Below, one piece after another: positions 6,836 to 15,830 of a stretch of DNA of 35,713 bases; positions within the stretch are counted from its first letter, which is position 1; the number at the start of each line of letters is the position of its first letter. The stretch is from a virus. The stretch spans positions 1 to 35,713 of the IMG/VR virus record IMGVR_UViG_3300030106_006869. The stretch is one strand, 5' to 3'. The position numbers were made by a program, and so were the translations under genes. The notes under the pieces were generated by a model. The model was not told the DNA's origin, did not search any database, and worked only from the letters and a program-made list of their open reading frames with translations.

Positions 6836-9800
6836 AAATTACTCCTCATGGTTTGATCGATACATAGATTCTGGAGGCCTGGATGACGCAGTCAGATGGT
6901 CAACTCGACGTAACGAATTTCTAAACACAGACGATGATGAGTACAATGATGTCTGGACCGACGATCATGAAAATTGGTGGTCAGAGCGGACAGCAAAAAA
7001 AGTACCATATAGGCTTGCAGACGCCCCAGGAGGCGCACAACAGTTTGAGGTTACGATAAAGTGGTATTACAGACCTGATTCAACTTATTCAAAGGCATAT
7101 ACAAGCAGGCAGCCTTTTGGTCGATTGGGTAGAGGCACGTCTATAGAGGTTCCTGAAGCTATAGCTTTTAGAGATGCTGTCTTGGAAGCTGAAAGAAAAG
7201 CATGGGAAGATCGCCCGGCTCGATACGAAGACGACGCAGAAGAGCAAGCACGAGAAAATGCAAATGCAGCCGAGATTGAACGCGCCCGTGGCGACAGACC
7301 ATGGTGGGCTCGCCCGGGCGAAGAAGATGACCCTGCGGTAATAGATCAGCGCGTTCGTCAAAAAATGGGCAATCCTTCCAATCTTATAGAAACTCTAAAA
7401 AGATTAAAAGAAAGAGCAATAAGAAATAGGCCAATGGGTGAAGTCGGCGGGCAACAAGGGGCTTCCGACGCACTTATAGATACCAGAACCGAAGACTATG
7501 ATGAGTTTCTTAAACAGGAACTAAGTATCAAGATAAGTAGAATCAATTTTAATGTTGATTATGAAGGTCGAACCGTAACACACATATACTATAATTTGGA
7601 TCCAGAGCTTTCAGGACAAGATGGGCCACGAGGCTTAATCGGAGAAAACGTCGCTCCATCACTGCAGGAAGAGTGGAGAACCATAAATACGATATTTACC
7701 ACTGGAGACTTGGAAGGCCCATCGGAACTAGACAGAATAGAAAGAGATGAAGAGTACGAAAGAGCAAAGATCAACGACCCCCTTTCAGCTAAAGAAATGG
7801 AATTTATCGTTATTTCAGCAACAATTCAAGAAAAATTTGTAGAACTCAATGAAATAAGGCGCGTTCTGATTGAAACTCAAACCCTAGTCGATCCAGTTGG
7901 GGAATTCCCATCAGAAGAGTTTTTAAGCGAAACAAAAGAATCTCTGGAAGCCAGAGGCATTGAGTGGACCGATCCACTCACCCCGCCATTTCTAGTACAA
8001 AGAGAACTTAATCGGTATCAGGCAATCCTTGGAAGCCCGCGCCGTCAGCGTGCAGATGGCAGCTGGAGAGGCGTTTCAAATCTTCAGGACAGCATCAGGA
8101 GCCTTAGGAGCCAGATAGATTTAAGCATCTTTGAAGGAGCTGACGGCGGCGACCGGCCTCCTCCTGGCACTTTCATTATTGGCGAGCTGGAAGAAGCAAG
8201 AGTAGACGAACAAATTGAAGCCTTTCAACAATGGAAAGACACCGCCCGCGAACGATTGCTAGAGTACAAGCGCGCCCTTGATGCCCTCATGGCCGAAGAA
8301 GAAGCCCGCGTTCAAGCTGAAATGAAAGCAGCAGAAGTTGGCGAACTCTTAAGACAAAAAGAATTTATAATCGTAGACAGTAAACAAAGAAGTATAGAAT
8401 TCAAACTTCCATTGGAAAAGAATCAAAAGAGTATACAAATACAGGTCTTAAGAGTCTTCCTTGGCTTTGAGCCATCAGATGGCGATCTGTTTGATGAGCA
8501 AACAAAAAAGAGGCTGATGGAGTGGCAAGATGAAAATGCAAATGACATGTACGACTTCGCCCTGAGAGCTATGAAGTATGATGGTCCACGAGCAGCCGCA
8601 CCCTCGATGAGAGAGGAACTAGCATCAGACTATGGCCGCGTTACTGCGCTTTCTTTCAATTTCATGGCAAAAGAAAAAGGATTGGCAAATGCTCTGGAAA
8701 GAGTATATGATCACAATACTGGAAATGTAGGAGAAATGGTCAGTGAGTTGACCCCTCCTGACGTTCCAACGAATGCTCTAGGTAAAAGAGTAATCGGAGA
8801 CGGAAAGAATCCTCCATGGAGCGACGCAAAATATCACTATTACATTTACAACACAAGAGCAACAAGAGAAGATATAAATAGCGACAACCCGGACAGCTTG
8901 AAAGAGTGGTATACCGAGCATGCTGAAAGAGCATTAAGAGAATCCGTGATAGCCCTGTGTGGACATCACGCTAGAAAGAAAACTTGGAAAGTATTTGGAA
9001 ACAGGCAAGAGCACAAAAGGTTTAATTCCATATTACAATACCAGAATAAAATTGTAGATAAGATGGAGAGTGATCAAGAATTTACAATGACTGTTCTCGG
9101 ACAAGACTTGGCAGAAAACTTAGGATTCAGAGACGACGATCAGGTTCCAAAGGTAGATGTTCTATTTGGGCAAAGCCTTATGGCTGGAGCAGAGCCGCGT
9201 TTTGCAAACATACAACAATTTCACGGCCCTACTCAAAGACCAACTTCAACTTGGAAGCTAGAGGTTAGAGTTAGGAAAGACCTATTTGACACGATCCCAA
9301 CCATTGACTCACGCGCGTTTACGATTGGCGAAACTATTGCCAAAGCAAGAGAAGCTGCAGCAGCAGTAAGATCTGCAGTTGCGGCACTACCAGGCGCAGG
9401 AGCAGCACTAAATGCAAGAAAAGATGAAATAGCAAACGGCCTACTTGACCGAGCTTCCAGCGTTAATAAGGGAATGGCTTGGGCAAAGAAAAATAAAAAG
9501 CAAGCAATAGAGCAAGGAGCATCAGCAGCTCTTGGTGCAGCAAAGAAATTCTCTAGAGACGCTGAGGCAGCAAAACAATTTGGTTCCGGAGTTGGTCCTT
9601 TGGCCCTCTCCAAGAAGCAACAAGAAGCGTTTATCGCACAAGTAGAAGCAAACCAAATAGATTTAAACACTTATCCAGTTACTGTCGCTTACCCTCTTAA
9701 TGAAATTAACATAATGATAGAGAAAGTTGCGGAAATGTTTGACACGTTTCACCAAGAGGTGCAGAACTGGAGGAGAAAAGGTGGTCGTCTACGTCCGTAT

Positions 9801-12800
9801 GTGGATATGAGCGAAGAAGCAAAACATCTAAGAGCGCTAATACCAGCTTTGACATCTCTTCTTGCCGCAAACGGTTACGTTAAAAGGGACTATTTACGCC
9901 GAGAAGATTATCTAGAAGTCCAATTCTCAGAAGTACAAATGGTTCGAAGTGTTCCAGTTCCTCCGTTAACAACCGGACCAACTGCTGGGCAGCCTCGTCC
10001 ACCAATGAAGATAAGTGATATTGCCGGCGGCGCAGTACTAACTATGGACTATGATTTTCAAGAACCAAACAAAGATAAAAAACCCTTGCTTCAGGGCACT
10101 ATTGCACTTAGTCAACAGTATCCATTTAATGTACCAAGAACAATGCACTACTTTATGAATCTTTATAGCTTGCATGATCTTGCAATGGATGGCGCATCAT
10201 GTTTGATGAGTAGCAATATTCTAGATCCATCTATAAATGCTCTCGATACAATGAAAAAGTATACCACTCCAGCTCTGGTTATATTGCCAAAAGATCCAAA
10301 GCCCATATTTGATATAGAAACAAAGATAGATATTCAGGGGCCAATAAAGAGATTCGAACAAAAACTAAAAGAAGATCTGGACATGCAAGGAAGCGGCCCG
10401 CTTGCTGAAAGGTGGAGAGAGGGCATAATAAGAGTAGAAAGAAACAAAACATATGCAATAGTTGATCCTATACCGACTGTAGAATTGTGCACACTGGAGG
10501 CTTTGTTTGATGAGTTCTTAAATCAGTTTGACTTCAAGGCTTTGTTTTGTGATTACGCCTCCTGTATACCAGAACTTCCTTGGCCTCCTCATTTTAACTG
10601 GGACTTTAACTTTACAATTCCAGAATTACCAAGGATCCCAAGCTTTGATCCAATGGCAATAATCATTCCAAGAATCGAATTGGCTCTTGCAGATCTGCTA
10701 CTTGCATTCCTTTGTGGATTGGTGAGAGGTATACTACAAATCATAAGGTTCCCAGACTGTCAGGACCTATTAGAATTTGGCAAAGCAGCTTGGGAAGATT
10801 TATGGCCAGCAGAAAAGAATGGTCAAAAACTAAAGGTGATGCAAGATGCTGCAACCGTAATAGAAGAAATGGATCTTCCTGAAGACGCTTTCATAAACTT
10901 GGCAGACTTGTTTGATGACTTGGCCGTTGCCCTCACGCCTGCTGAGTTGTGTTCTTTGTTGGACGGCAGTGCAGATCCAGAGGTTATACAGATAGTATTA
11001 GAACTTATAAGAACCAAGCATGAAGAAATAGCTCCACACCTTTCAAACGAAGCAGATGTAACAAACTTCTTTATGTTGCTCGGTAGGTTTGTCGATCCTG
11101 ATCTTTGCAATAAAGTTTCAAACATATCTAACGTAATCTTGGGAGATGTGTTGTGCCCAAATCCAAACAGCAACAGTTCTCTAAGATCTAGACTTGAATC
11201 ACAGAAAGCCACTTCAGAGGAGATTGCAAGAGCACTTGCAGACGTAGCAGAGCGCCGAGAAGCCCTAAAGGATTTGTTCAACAAGGATCCTTTGGCGGGA
11301 ATGGTTCCTAAGCCTGGAACCCCTGGAATGCCAGGCCCATATGATAATCCCTTGTCTAAGAAGATGGCCGAGATGGCAATAAAGACGGTACTAGAAAATG
11401 TTGAGATAATGCTAAAGAACGACCTAGTTTCGTTTGTTCCTAGTTTGACAGATTCTTCCTATTCGCAAATGCAACCAGGCGATCCAGGCTATGACATAGT
11501 AGCTGCTGAGGAATATAGTTTTCTAAAGCAGGCTATAGAATCAATGACACATGCTGAGGAGGACATGGCCGACATTGTTCAGGAATTCGAAGACTGGGTT
11601 GGTGAAGTTGGATCCAGCGGCGCAGCTAGGGTCTTTGGAGGGTTGGCCAAGAGAGCAGTGTATAACATAGCTGGATACAGCGTACAAAGAGGAAAGAAGA
11701 GGCCAACTCGATATTACGTTAGAAGAGGTCCAGTAGATACAGGAACAGCCATCCCGGGCGGCGGCGTCAAATCTGCAACAACAAGCGGCGGAGGCATACA
11801 CAAGGAAAGAGTCCTTGACGTTATAAGGCAAGACCTAGCCAGGCGAAATGAAGGTGCCTCAAAAATACCTCAACCTAGTACACTTGTAATGAGTGAAGAA
11901 GGCGAGCCCTACGTTACGGGTCTAGTGGATTCCGAAGGAGAACCAATATATTTTGATCTGGCAAGCCCACAGGATATAAAAGCAATAGCGGACATCTTGA
12001 TGTTTCCGTTAAGAAACTTGAGCCCTAATGCAGATATAGCACCGTGGCTCAAAAATATTCTGGATACAGATCTTACTGGCCTTTTTAGAGCAGACACAAT
12101 ACGAAAAAAGAGAAGCCCAGCACTTAATTTTCTGTATCCAAATTTGCAGTATGAGTCTAATCCAGTTCAACTCAGACCTAGGGAAGATAGGCACTTTGAA
12201 ATAAAGCTCGCAATCACTGACGACCGCAGAGAACACTTAACCTATCAAGAAATACCGTTTCACGGCGTCGATGTAAAAGATTGTTACAACATTCACAGGC
12301 CAGCCCGCATTAGAACTGATACCGGCTTTGTAGAGTCTTGGAAGGGGAAGACAATTAATGAGGCAATACACGAAGATATAAAGAACTTGCGTCTTGCTGC
12401 TCGTGATATCGGCAATAATCCTGAGCAACTCAAGCTTTTGCGACCAGGCGCTTTTGCAGATATGGTCCTAAACTCTTGGTCTAATTTGAGACTAATGCAT
12501 AGAAACGTCTCCCCGTCTGTAGATTCCGCAGAATCTAGAATTTTCGAGAAGTTGCAGGGATTTGTATCTCGTAATCAAGTCGCTAATGACGGAACAGGTT
12601 TTGAAAATGCTTATGAGCAAATGGTTGAAAGCTTCAATGAAAAGATAAGCAAAAAGGTAAGTCAGTCTAGATTTTTTGATTTAGATCAAATGATAGAAAT
12701 GGCAAATTTGATGACAGCAGAGTTCATAGAAAACGAAGATGCAGAAGGCAACATATGCTATGTAGAGAACGAACCATTTATTGATTTTGAAAAGATAAGA

Positions 12801-15419
12801 AAAGAATTAGTAGATAAATACACGCAGTCATTGTCACAATCACAACATGCACCAGAAAACAGAGACTTTTCTAAGCCCGGTCCACTTGAAGAGTCTATGG
12901 GCACTCAGATGTGTTATTTGTATATCAAGACATTTGTTATAGAGTTTATGCTAAGAGGTGTGTTTGTTTTCTCTGAATTTGGCCCACGGTCTTGCTTTAA
13001 GAGTGAGATGGTCAAAGACTTCTTTACAGACTTTCTCCTTAGTTCAATAAACTCAGACATGTCTATTGATACAGAATCTAAAGAAGCTTTTGAACAAGAG
13101 ATGAAAAAAGCAGGAAACAACACAGATCTTAGAGATGCAGTTAGGACCTTGGTATCGCAATTCACGGCAGATGAAGACTTTATGAGTACAGTGGAAAGAA
13201 TATTTCAGCCGGAAAACAGATCATTTAAGGAAGCTTTTTTCTATGAGTTGTTGGGATCAGAAAAGAATGTTTCATCCTTAAAGCACATTGCTCCTAGCTC
13301 GCATGACCCATCAGTAGGCACTCGCAGAGGATTTGTTCCTTTGCACCACTCTTTTAATGGGCCATTGGGTTATGATGACGAAGAGGGTTTGAAAAACCTA
13401 AACCAAGGTATGTTCTATTTGGAGTCGTACTATCGATTCTCTCAAGATATTATAGACGAATACATTACTCCTGAGAATTCTTTGATGAGAAGGCTTATTC
13501 GTAGAGATCATGTGTGGGATGCCGCAGCCCAGGCCCTCGGCAACACTCTAACAACAAAATTTTACAGCATACATCAATTCACTGGAGTTTTTTCGAGTTA
13601 TGAGTTGGATGCATTGTTAAAAGTTCTGTACACGTTCACCAGATTTGGCGAAGGGCTACAAAAGCAGGTTCACGGAGCTTCGTGGGAAGAAATATCAGAA
13701 CAATTCTTAAGGGATCTCGCTCGCCCGGGCCGCTTTAAGGCAGGATTAAGACTAGTTTATTTACCAGGCAAGGCGTACGCTCCTGACCCAAATATGTCCC
13801 CAGTGGACCTTTCGTTGATTGAGGAAGATATATTTACCATTATAAAAAACGAATCGGCACCAAATCAAGAAGATTTCTTTGAAAATCCTGTAGGAGCTGA
13901 TGCATTTAACGGTCCTTGGATACCTCTAAGTGATTTTAAGGTTCCTGACGATGCACCAGCTTATTATGAGTATCAAGCCGCCCGTAGTCGCTCAGCAGAC
14001 GGTGATCAAGAAGCTGAAGTTATCGTCCGACAATGGGAGGCCGCCAACCGCGCAGAAGAACTAGCACGCTCAAGAGCTATAGAAGAGTTTGATATCACTT
14101 CAAAAACAAGAGCTTATGTCGCAGACACTACCCCGCGTTATGGTTCACAGCGCGCACCACGTTTAGATGTTAGAAGCCATAGAGGCCCGATTGCAAAAAA
14201 CGCTGCCCGACGAGCTTTGGAGCAAAATGAGGCATACGCATATGGTTATTCACACATTGTACTTGTAGAGGACGGAGAATTCATCAATGATGGAGAAGAA
14301 GCGACAGTCGATCGACGTGGCAATGTATCCTTAGTTGGACAAAGAGAGCCAGTCGAGGTTTCCTATGCCCCAGGAAAACCAGGAAATATAATGTTTCCAA
14401 CTCCAATTGTTGAAAAAGAAGTAAATCTTTGTTTCGCTGATCTCTTAAACGCAGACGCTGACGACGCCACCGCCGCCGTCCGCGCCAGCTTACCTTCCCG
14501 CCGAGCAGCGAAAAACAACGTAAGAGCGCAAATGTTTGGAAATAAATTTATAAATGAAGGCACTCTCGGAGATGATGCAGCCATAGAGATCAAGTATTTG
14601 TTTGATTTCATCTTTCCTCTGGACAGATATCAGGCTCTGTTTTTAATACAGAACCAAATAATGATGGACTCTTCTGGTGATCTGGCCACCCTTCTAGATC
14701 CCACAAGAGGAATAATAAAGAAGCTAGCACTTACGCTCCGAGACGCCAGTAAGTTTGGAGTAGATAAAACACCCAGCAATTCAAAGATACGAAGTGTTTT
14801 GATATCTGATGTTACTTCGGATGGTCCCGGACCAAAGGCACAATTTGCGTTAGGGGATTTGGCACCACAAATAGTAAAAATGGCTGCAATGACAATTCCA
14901 ACGCTAATAAGAGGTCAAGCAGCATATTTAGATCCAGCGTACAAGCAATTGAAAAAGCAATTTGAAACTGATGTGTGCAAGATGAAGGCAGGCATGACAC
15001 CAAGGGTGCTCAAGCCAGGTTTGACATATTCACCACCATGGACGAACGAGTCGGGCGATCAATTGACAAGTGGTTTTGATTCAGATGGAGCATATGCCCC
15101 TCTTAATGTGCATGGAGTTTTGGACATGCAGGTTGTTATGGGCATGATTGGTAATCCGTTCATGGTAGGTACTTTGCCACACAACATCGGAGAATTTATA
15201 AGGATAGTAGAACACTTAAGCAACGCAGTAACATCGGACACGGGCGAAAATAGCTACGGCAAATTCCTCAGTCCAGTTGGTATGTTGGCTATGGGCATGC
15301 CAGAGCTTCAGGGCGAACAATATAGAATTAAAAAGAGAGAGGCTAAGTGTAGAAACGGAGAAAAGACAGCACCAGATTTCAAGGTCTGCGACGATGAACA
15401 AGAAGAACAGGAGGAGTAA
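6825..15419 (+). CDS. Giant tail/baseplate-associated protein, 2864 residues
   Basis: I do not recognise the whole protein. Visible parts, by residue: 1-510 charged, Arg/Glu/Asp-rich with coiled-coil-like stretches; 513-580 a possible peptidoglycan-binding-type helical repeat (VLRVFLGFEPSDGDLFDEQT, then KRLMEWQ); 833-926 an Ala/Lys-rich helix region; 1225-1310 Cys- and Pro-rich (FCDYASCIPELPWPPHF), then one long hydrophobic helix (IELALADLLLAFLCGLVRGI) that could be a membrane or buried segment; 1310-2860 a mixed alpha/beta part. The C terminus is acidic. Its place between spike and gp25 genes suggests a baseplate hub or hub-wall protein; a tape measure is less likely because long uniform coiled coil is absent. 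Several internal segments use CGN rather than AGA for arginine. AAGGAG at 6808-6813 supports the ATG. Confidence 0.7.
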   Translation: MSTENYSSWFDRYIDSGGLDDAVRWSTRRNEFLNTDDDEYNDVWTDDHENWWSERTAKKVPYRLADAPGGAQQFEVTIKWYYRPDSTYSKAYTSRQPFGRLGRGTSIEVPEAIAFRDAVLEAERKAWEDRPARYEDDAEEQARENANAAEIERARGDRPWWARPGEEDDPAVIDQRVRQKMGNPSNLIETLKRLKERAIRNRPMGEVGGQQGASDALIDTRTEDYDEFLKQELSIKISRINFNVDYEGRTVTHIYYNLDPELSGQDGPRGLIGENVAPSLQEEWRTINTIFTTGDLEGPSELDRIERDEEYERAKINDPLSAKEMEFIVISATIQEKFVELNEIRRVLIETQTLVDPVGEFPSEEFLSETKESLEARGIEWTDPLTPPFLVQRELNRYQAILGSPRRQRADGSWRGVSNLQDSIRSLRSQIDLSIFEGADGGDRPPPGTFIIGELEEARVDEQIEAFQQWKDTARERLLEYKRALDALMAEEEARVQAEMKAAEVGELLRQKEFIIVDSKQRSIEFKLPLEKNQKSIQIQVLRVFLGFEPSDGDLFDEQTKKRLMEWQDENANDMYDFALRAMKYDGPRAAAPSMREELASDYGRVTALSFNFMAKEKGLANALERVYDHNTGNVGEMVSELTPPDVPTNALGKRVIGDGKNPPWSDAKYHYYIYNTRATREDINSDNPDSLKEWYTEHAERALRESVIALCGHHARKKTWKVFGNRQEHKRFNSILQYQNKIVDKMESDQEFTMTVLGQDLAENLGFRDDDQVPKVDVLFGQSLMAGAEPRFANIQQFHGPTQRPTSTWKLEVRVRKDLFDTIPTIDSRAFTIGETIAKAREAAAAVRSAVAALPGAGAALNARKDEIANGLLDRASSVNKGMAWAKKNKKQAIEQGASAALGAAKKFSRDAEAAKQFGSGVGPLALSKKQQEAFIAQVEANQIDLNTYPVTVAYPLNEINIMIEKVAEMFDTFHQEVQNWRRKGGRLRPYVDMSEEAKHLRALIPALTSLLAANGYVKRDYLRREDYLEVQFSEVQMVRSVPVPPLTTGPTAGQPRPPMKISDIAGGAVLTMDYDFQEPNKDKKPLLQGTIALSQQYPFNVPRTMHYFMNLYSLHDLAMDGASCLMSSNILDPSINALDTMKKYTTPALVILPKDPKPIFDIETKIDIQGPIKRFEQKLKEDLDMQGSGPLAERWREGIIRVERNKTYAIVDPIPTVELCTLEALFDEFLNQFDFKALFCDYASCIPELPWPPHFNWDFNFTIPELPRIPSFDPMAIIIPRIELALADLLLAFLCGLVRGILQIIRFPDCQDLLEFGKAAWEDLWPAEKNGQKLKVMQDAATVIEEMDLPEDAFINLADLFDDLAVALTPAELCSLLDGSADPEVIQIVLELIRTKHEEIAPHLSNEADVTNFFMLLGRFVDPDLCNKVSNISNVILGDVLCPNPNSNSSLRSRLESQKATSEEIARALADVAERREALKDLFNKDPLAGMVPKPGTPGMPGPYDNPLSKKMAEMAIKTVLENVEIMLKNDLVSFVPSLTDSSYSQMQPGDPGYDIVAAEEYSFLKQAIESMTHAEEDMADIVQEFEDWVGEVGSSGAARVFGGLAKRAVYNIAGYSVQRGKKRPTRYYVRRGPVDTGTAIPGGGVKSATTSGGGIHKERVLDVIRQDLARRNEGASKIPQPSTLVMSEEGEPYVTGLVDSEGEPIYFDLASPQDIKAIADILMFPLRNLSPNADIAPWLKNILDTDLTGLFRADTIRKKRSPALNFLYPNLQYESNPVQLRPREDRHFEIKLAITDDRREHLTYQEIPFHGVDVKDCYNIHRPARIRTDTGFVESWKGKTINEAIHEDIKNLRLAARDIGNNPEQLKLLRPGAFADMVLNSWSNLRLMHRNVSPSVDSAESRIFEKLQGFVSRNQVANDGTGFENAYEQMVESFNEKISKKVSQSRFFDLDQMIEMANLMTAEFIENEDAEGNICYVENEPFIDFEKIRKELVDKYTQSLSQSQHAPENRDFSKPGPLEESMGTQMCYLYIKTFVIEFMLRGVFVFSEFGPRSCFKSEMVKDFFTDFLLSSINSDMSIDTESKEAFEQEMKKAGNNTDLRDAVRTLVSQFTADEDFMSTVERIFQPENRSFKEAFFYELLGSEKNVSSLKHIAPSSHDPSVGTRRGFVPLHHSFNGPLGYDDEEGLKNLNQGMFYLESYYRFSQDIIDEYITPENSLMRRLIRRDHVWDAAAQALGNTLTTKFYSIHQFTGVFSSYELDALLKVLYTFTRFGEGLQKQVHGASWEEISEQFLRDLARPGRFKAGLRLVYLPGKAYAPDPNMSPVDLSLIEEDIFTIIKNESAPNQEDFFENPVGADAFNGPWIPLSDFKVPDDAPAYYEYQAARSRSADGDQEAEVIVRQWEAANRAEELARSRAIEEFDITSKTRAYVADTTPRYGSQRAPRLDVRSHRGPIAKNAARRALEQNEAYAYGYSHIVLVEDGEFINDGEEATVDRRGNVSLVGQREPVEVSYAPGKPGNIMFPTPIVEKEVNLCFADLLNADADDATAAVRASLPSRRAAKNNVRAQMFGNKFINEGTLGDDAAIEIKYLFDFIFPLDRYQALFLIQNQIMMDSSGDLATLLDPTRGIIKKLALTLRDASKFGVDKTPSNSKIRSVLISDVTSDGPGPKAQFALGDLAPQIVKMAAMTIPTLIRGQAAYLDPAYKQLKKQFETDVCKMKAGMTPRVLKPGLTYSPPWTNESGDQLTSGFDSDGAYAPLNVHGVLDMQVVMGMIGNPFMVGTLPHNIGEFIRIVEHLSNAVTSDTGENSYGKFLSPVGMLAMGMPELQGEQYRIKKREAKCRNGEKTAPDFKVCDDEQEEQEE
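7185..7365 (+). other. Codon-atypical island inside the 2864-residue gene (1)
   Basis: Of ten arginine codons in this stretch eight are CGN and two AGA, while the gene at large mostly uses AGA. The encoded part is Glu/Ala/Arg-rich and probably helical or disordered (EEQARENANAAEIERARGD). Confidence 0.5.
8030..8305 (+). other. Codon-atypical island inside the 2864-residue gene (2)
   Basis: Eight of twelve arginine codons are CGN and G+C is visibly raised. It encodes a charged helical segment (for example TARERLLEYKRALDALMAEE) just before the peptidoglycan-binding-like repeat. Confidence 0.45.
13970..14350 (+). other. Codon-atypical island inside the 2864-residue gene (3)
   Basis: Between 13970 and 14225 ten of fourteen arginine codons are CGN, and more (CGA CGT) follow near 14310. 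The product is Ala/Arg/Glu-rich (RQWEAANRAEELARSRAIEE), then a short beta-like part (YSHIVLVEDGEFINDGEEAT). Flanking sequence at 12600-13300 mostly uses AGA. Confidence 0.5.
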
Positions 15420-15422
15420 AAG

Positions 15423-15812
15423 ATGTCAGGTATATCACCAAAATTGCCCTTAGAGAGAGATGAGCAAGATGGCTTCTCGCTAAACAAAACTGTTATAGAA
15501 GCGGTAAAGCAAAATTTAAAAATGTTAGTGTTAACTTCACCCGGAGAAAGGGTAATGGATCCCGACTTCGGTTGCGGGATTCGACGTCTTTTGTTCGAGC
15601 CTGCTACCTTTGATGTGAAAGGGCAGGTAGAAAGTAGAATAAAATCACAGGTTTCAAGATACCTTCCGTTTGTAAACATTATCGATGTCCATTTTATTGA
15701 TGAAGGTGACCCAGTATCTTCTGGAGCGGCGGTCACAATACAAATACGCTACACAGTTTCGACACTAAGTAATGTCAATATTCTCGCAATAAGTGTCTCA
15801 GAAACTACTTAA
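15423..15812 (+). CDS. 25: Baseplate wedge protein, T4 gp25/GPW family
   Basis: 129 residues, the usual size for gp25-like proteins. NLKMLVLTSPGERVMDPDFG and the following CGIRRLLFEP give the family signature: the TxxGERxMxPxFG loop and the Rxx(L/F)FEP turn. Strand-rich C-terminal residues (AAVTIQIRYTV) complete the fold. In T4, gp25 is in the inner baseplate next to gp6 and gp53 and links baseplate to sheath; the fold is shared with type VI secretion TssE. AGGAGGAG at 15409-15416, at the end of the giant gene, is a strong ribosome site for the ATG. The gp6-like gene follows after 18 bases, the same order as in many T4-like marine phages. Confidence 0.92.
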   Translation: MSGISPKLPLERDEQDGFSLNKTVIEAVKQNLKMLVLTSPGERVMDPDFGCGIRRLLFEPATFDVKGQVESRIKSQVSRYLPFVNIIDVHFIDEGDPVSSGAAVTIQIRYTVSTLSNVNILAISVSETT

Positions 15813-15830
15813 TAAAGAGGAAAATACAAA

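Noticed and set aside
8873-8880. Exact T4-type late promoter sequence TATAAATA
   Set aside because: It lies deep inside the 2864-residue gene, encodes normal protein sequence, and no gene starts nearby. A chance match is likely in A+T-rich DNA.
10669-10746. Hydrophobic helix in the 2864-residue protein as proof of an integral membrane protein
   Set aside because: Only one such segment is seen in a very long chain, and buried helices in structural proteins look alike. I keep it only as a possibility.
10823-11284. 153-residue minus-strand reading frame, Ser/Ala-rich
   Set aside because: It is a shadow of the giant + strand gene. Ser-rich composition is what antisense of this sequence gives.
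6825-15419. Tape measure protein
   Set aside because: It is long enough, but it lacks the extended uniform coiled coil and repeated hydrophobic segments. It stands between spike and gp25 rather than after tail tube and chaperone genes.
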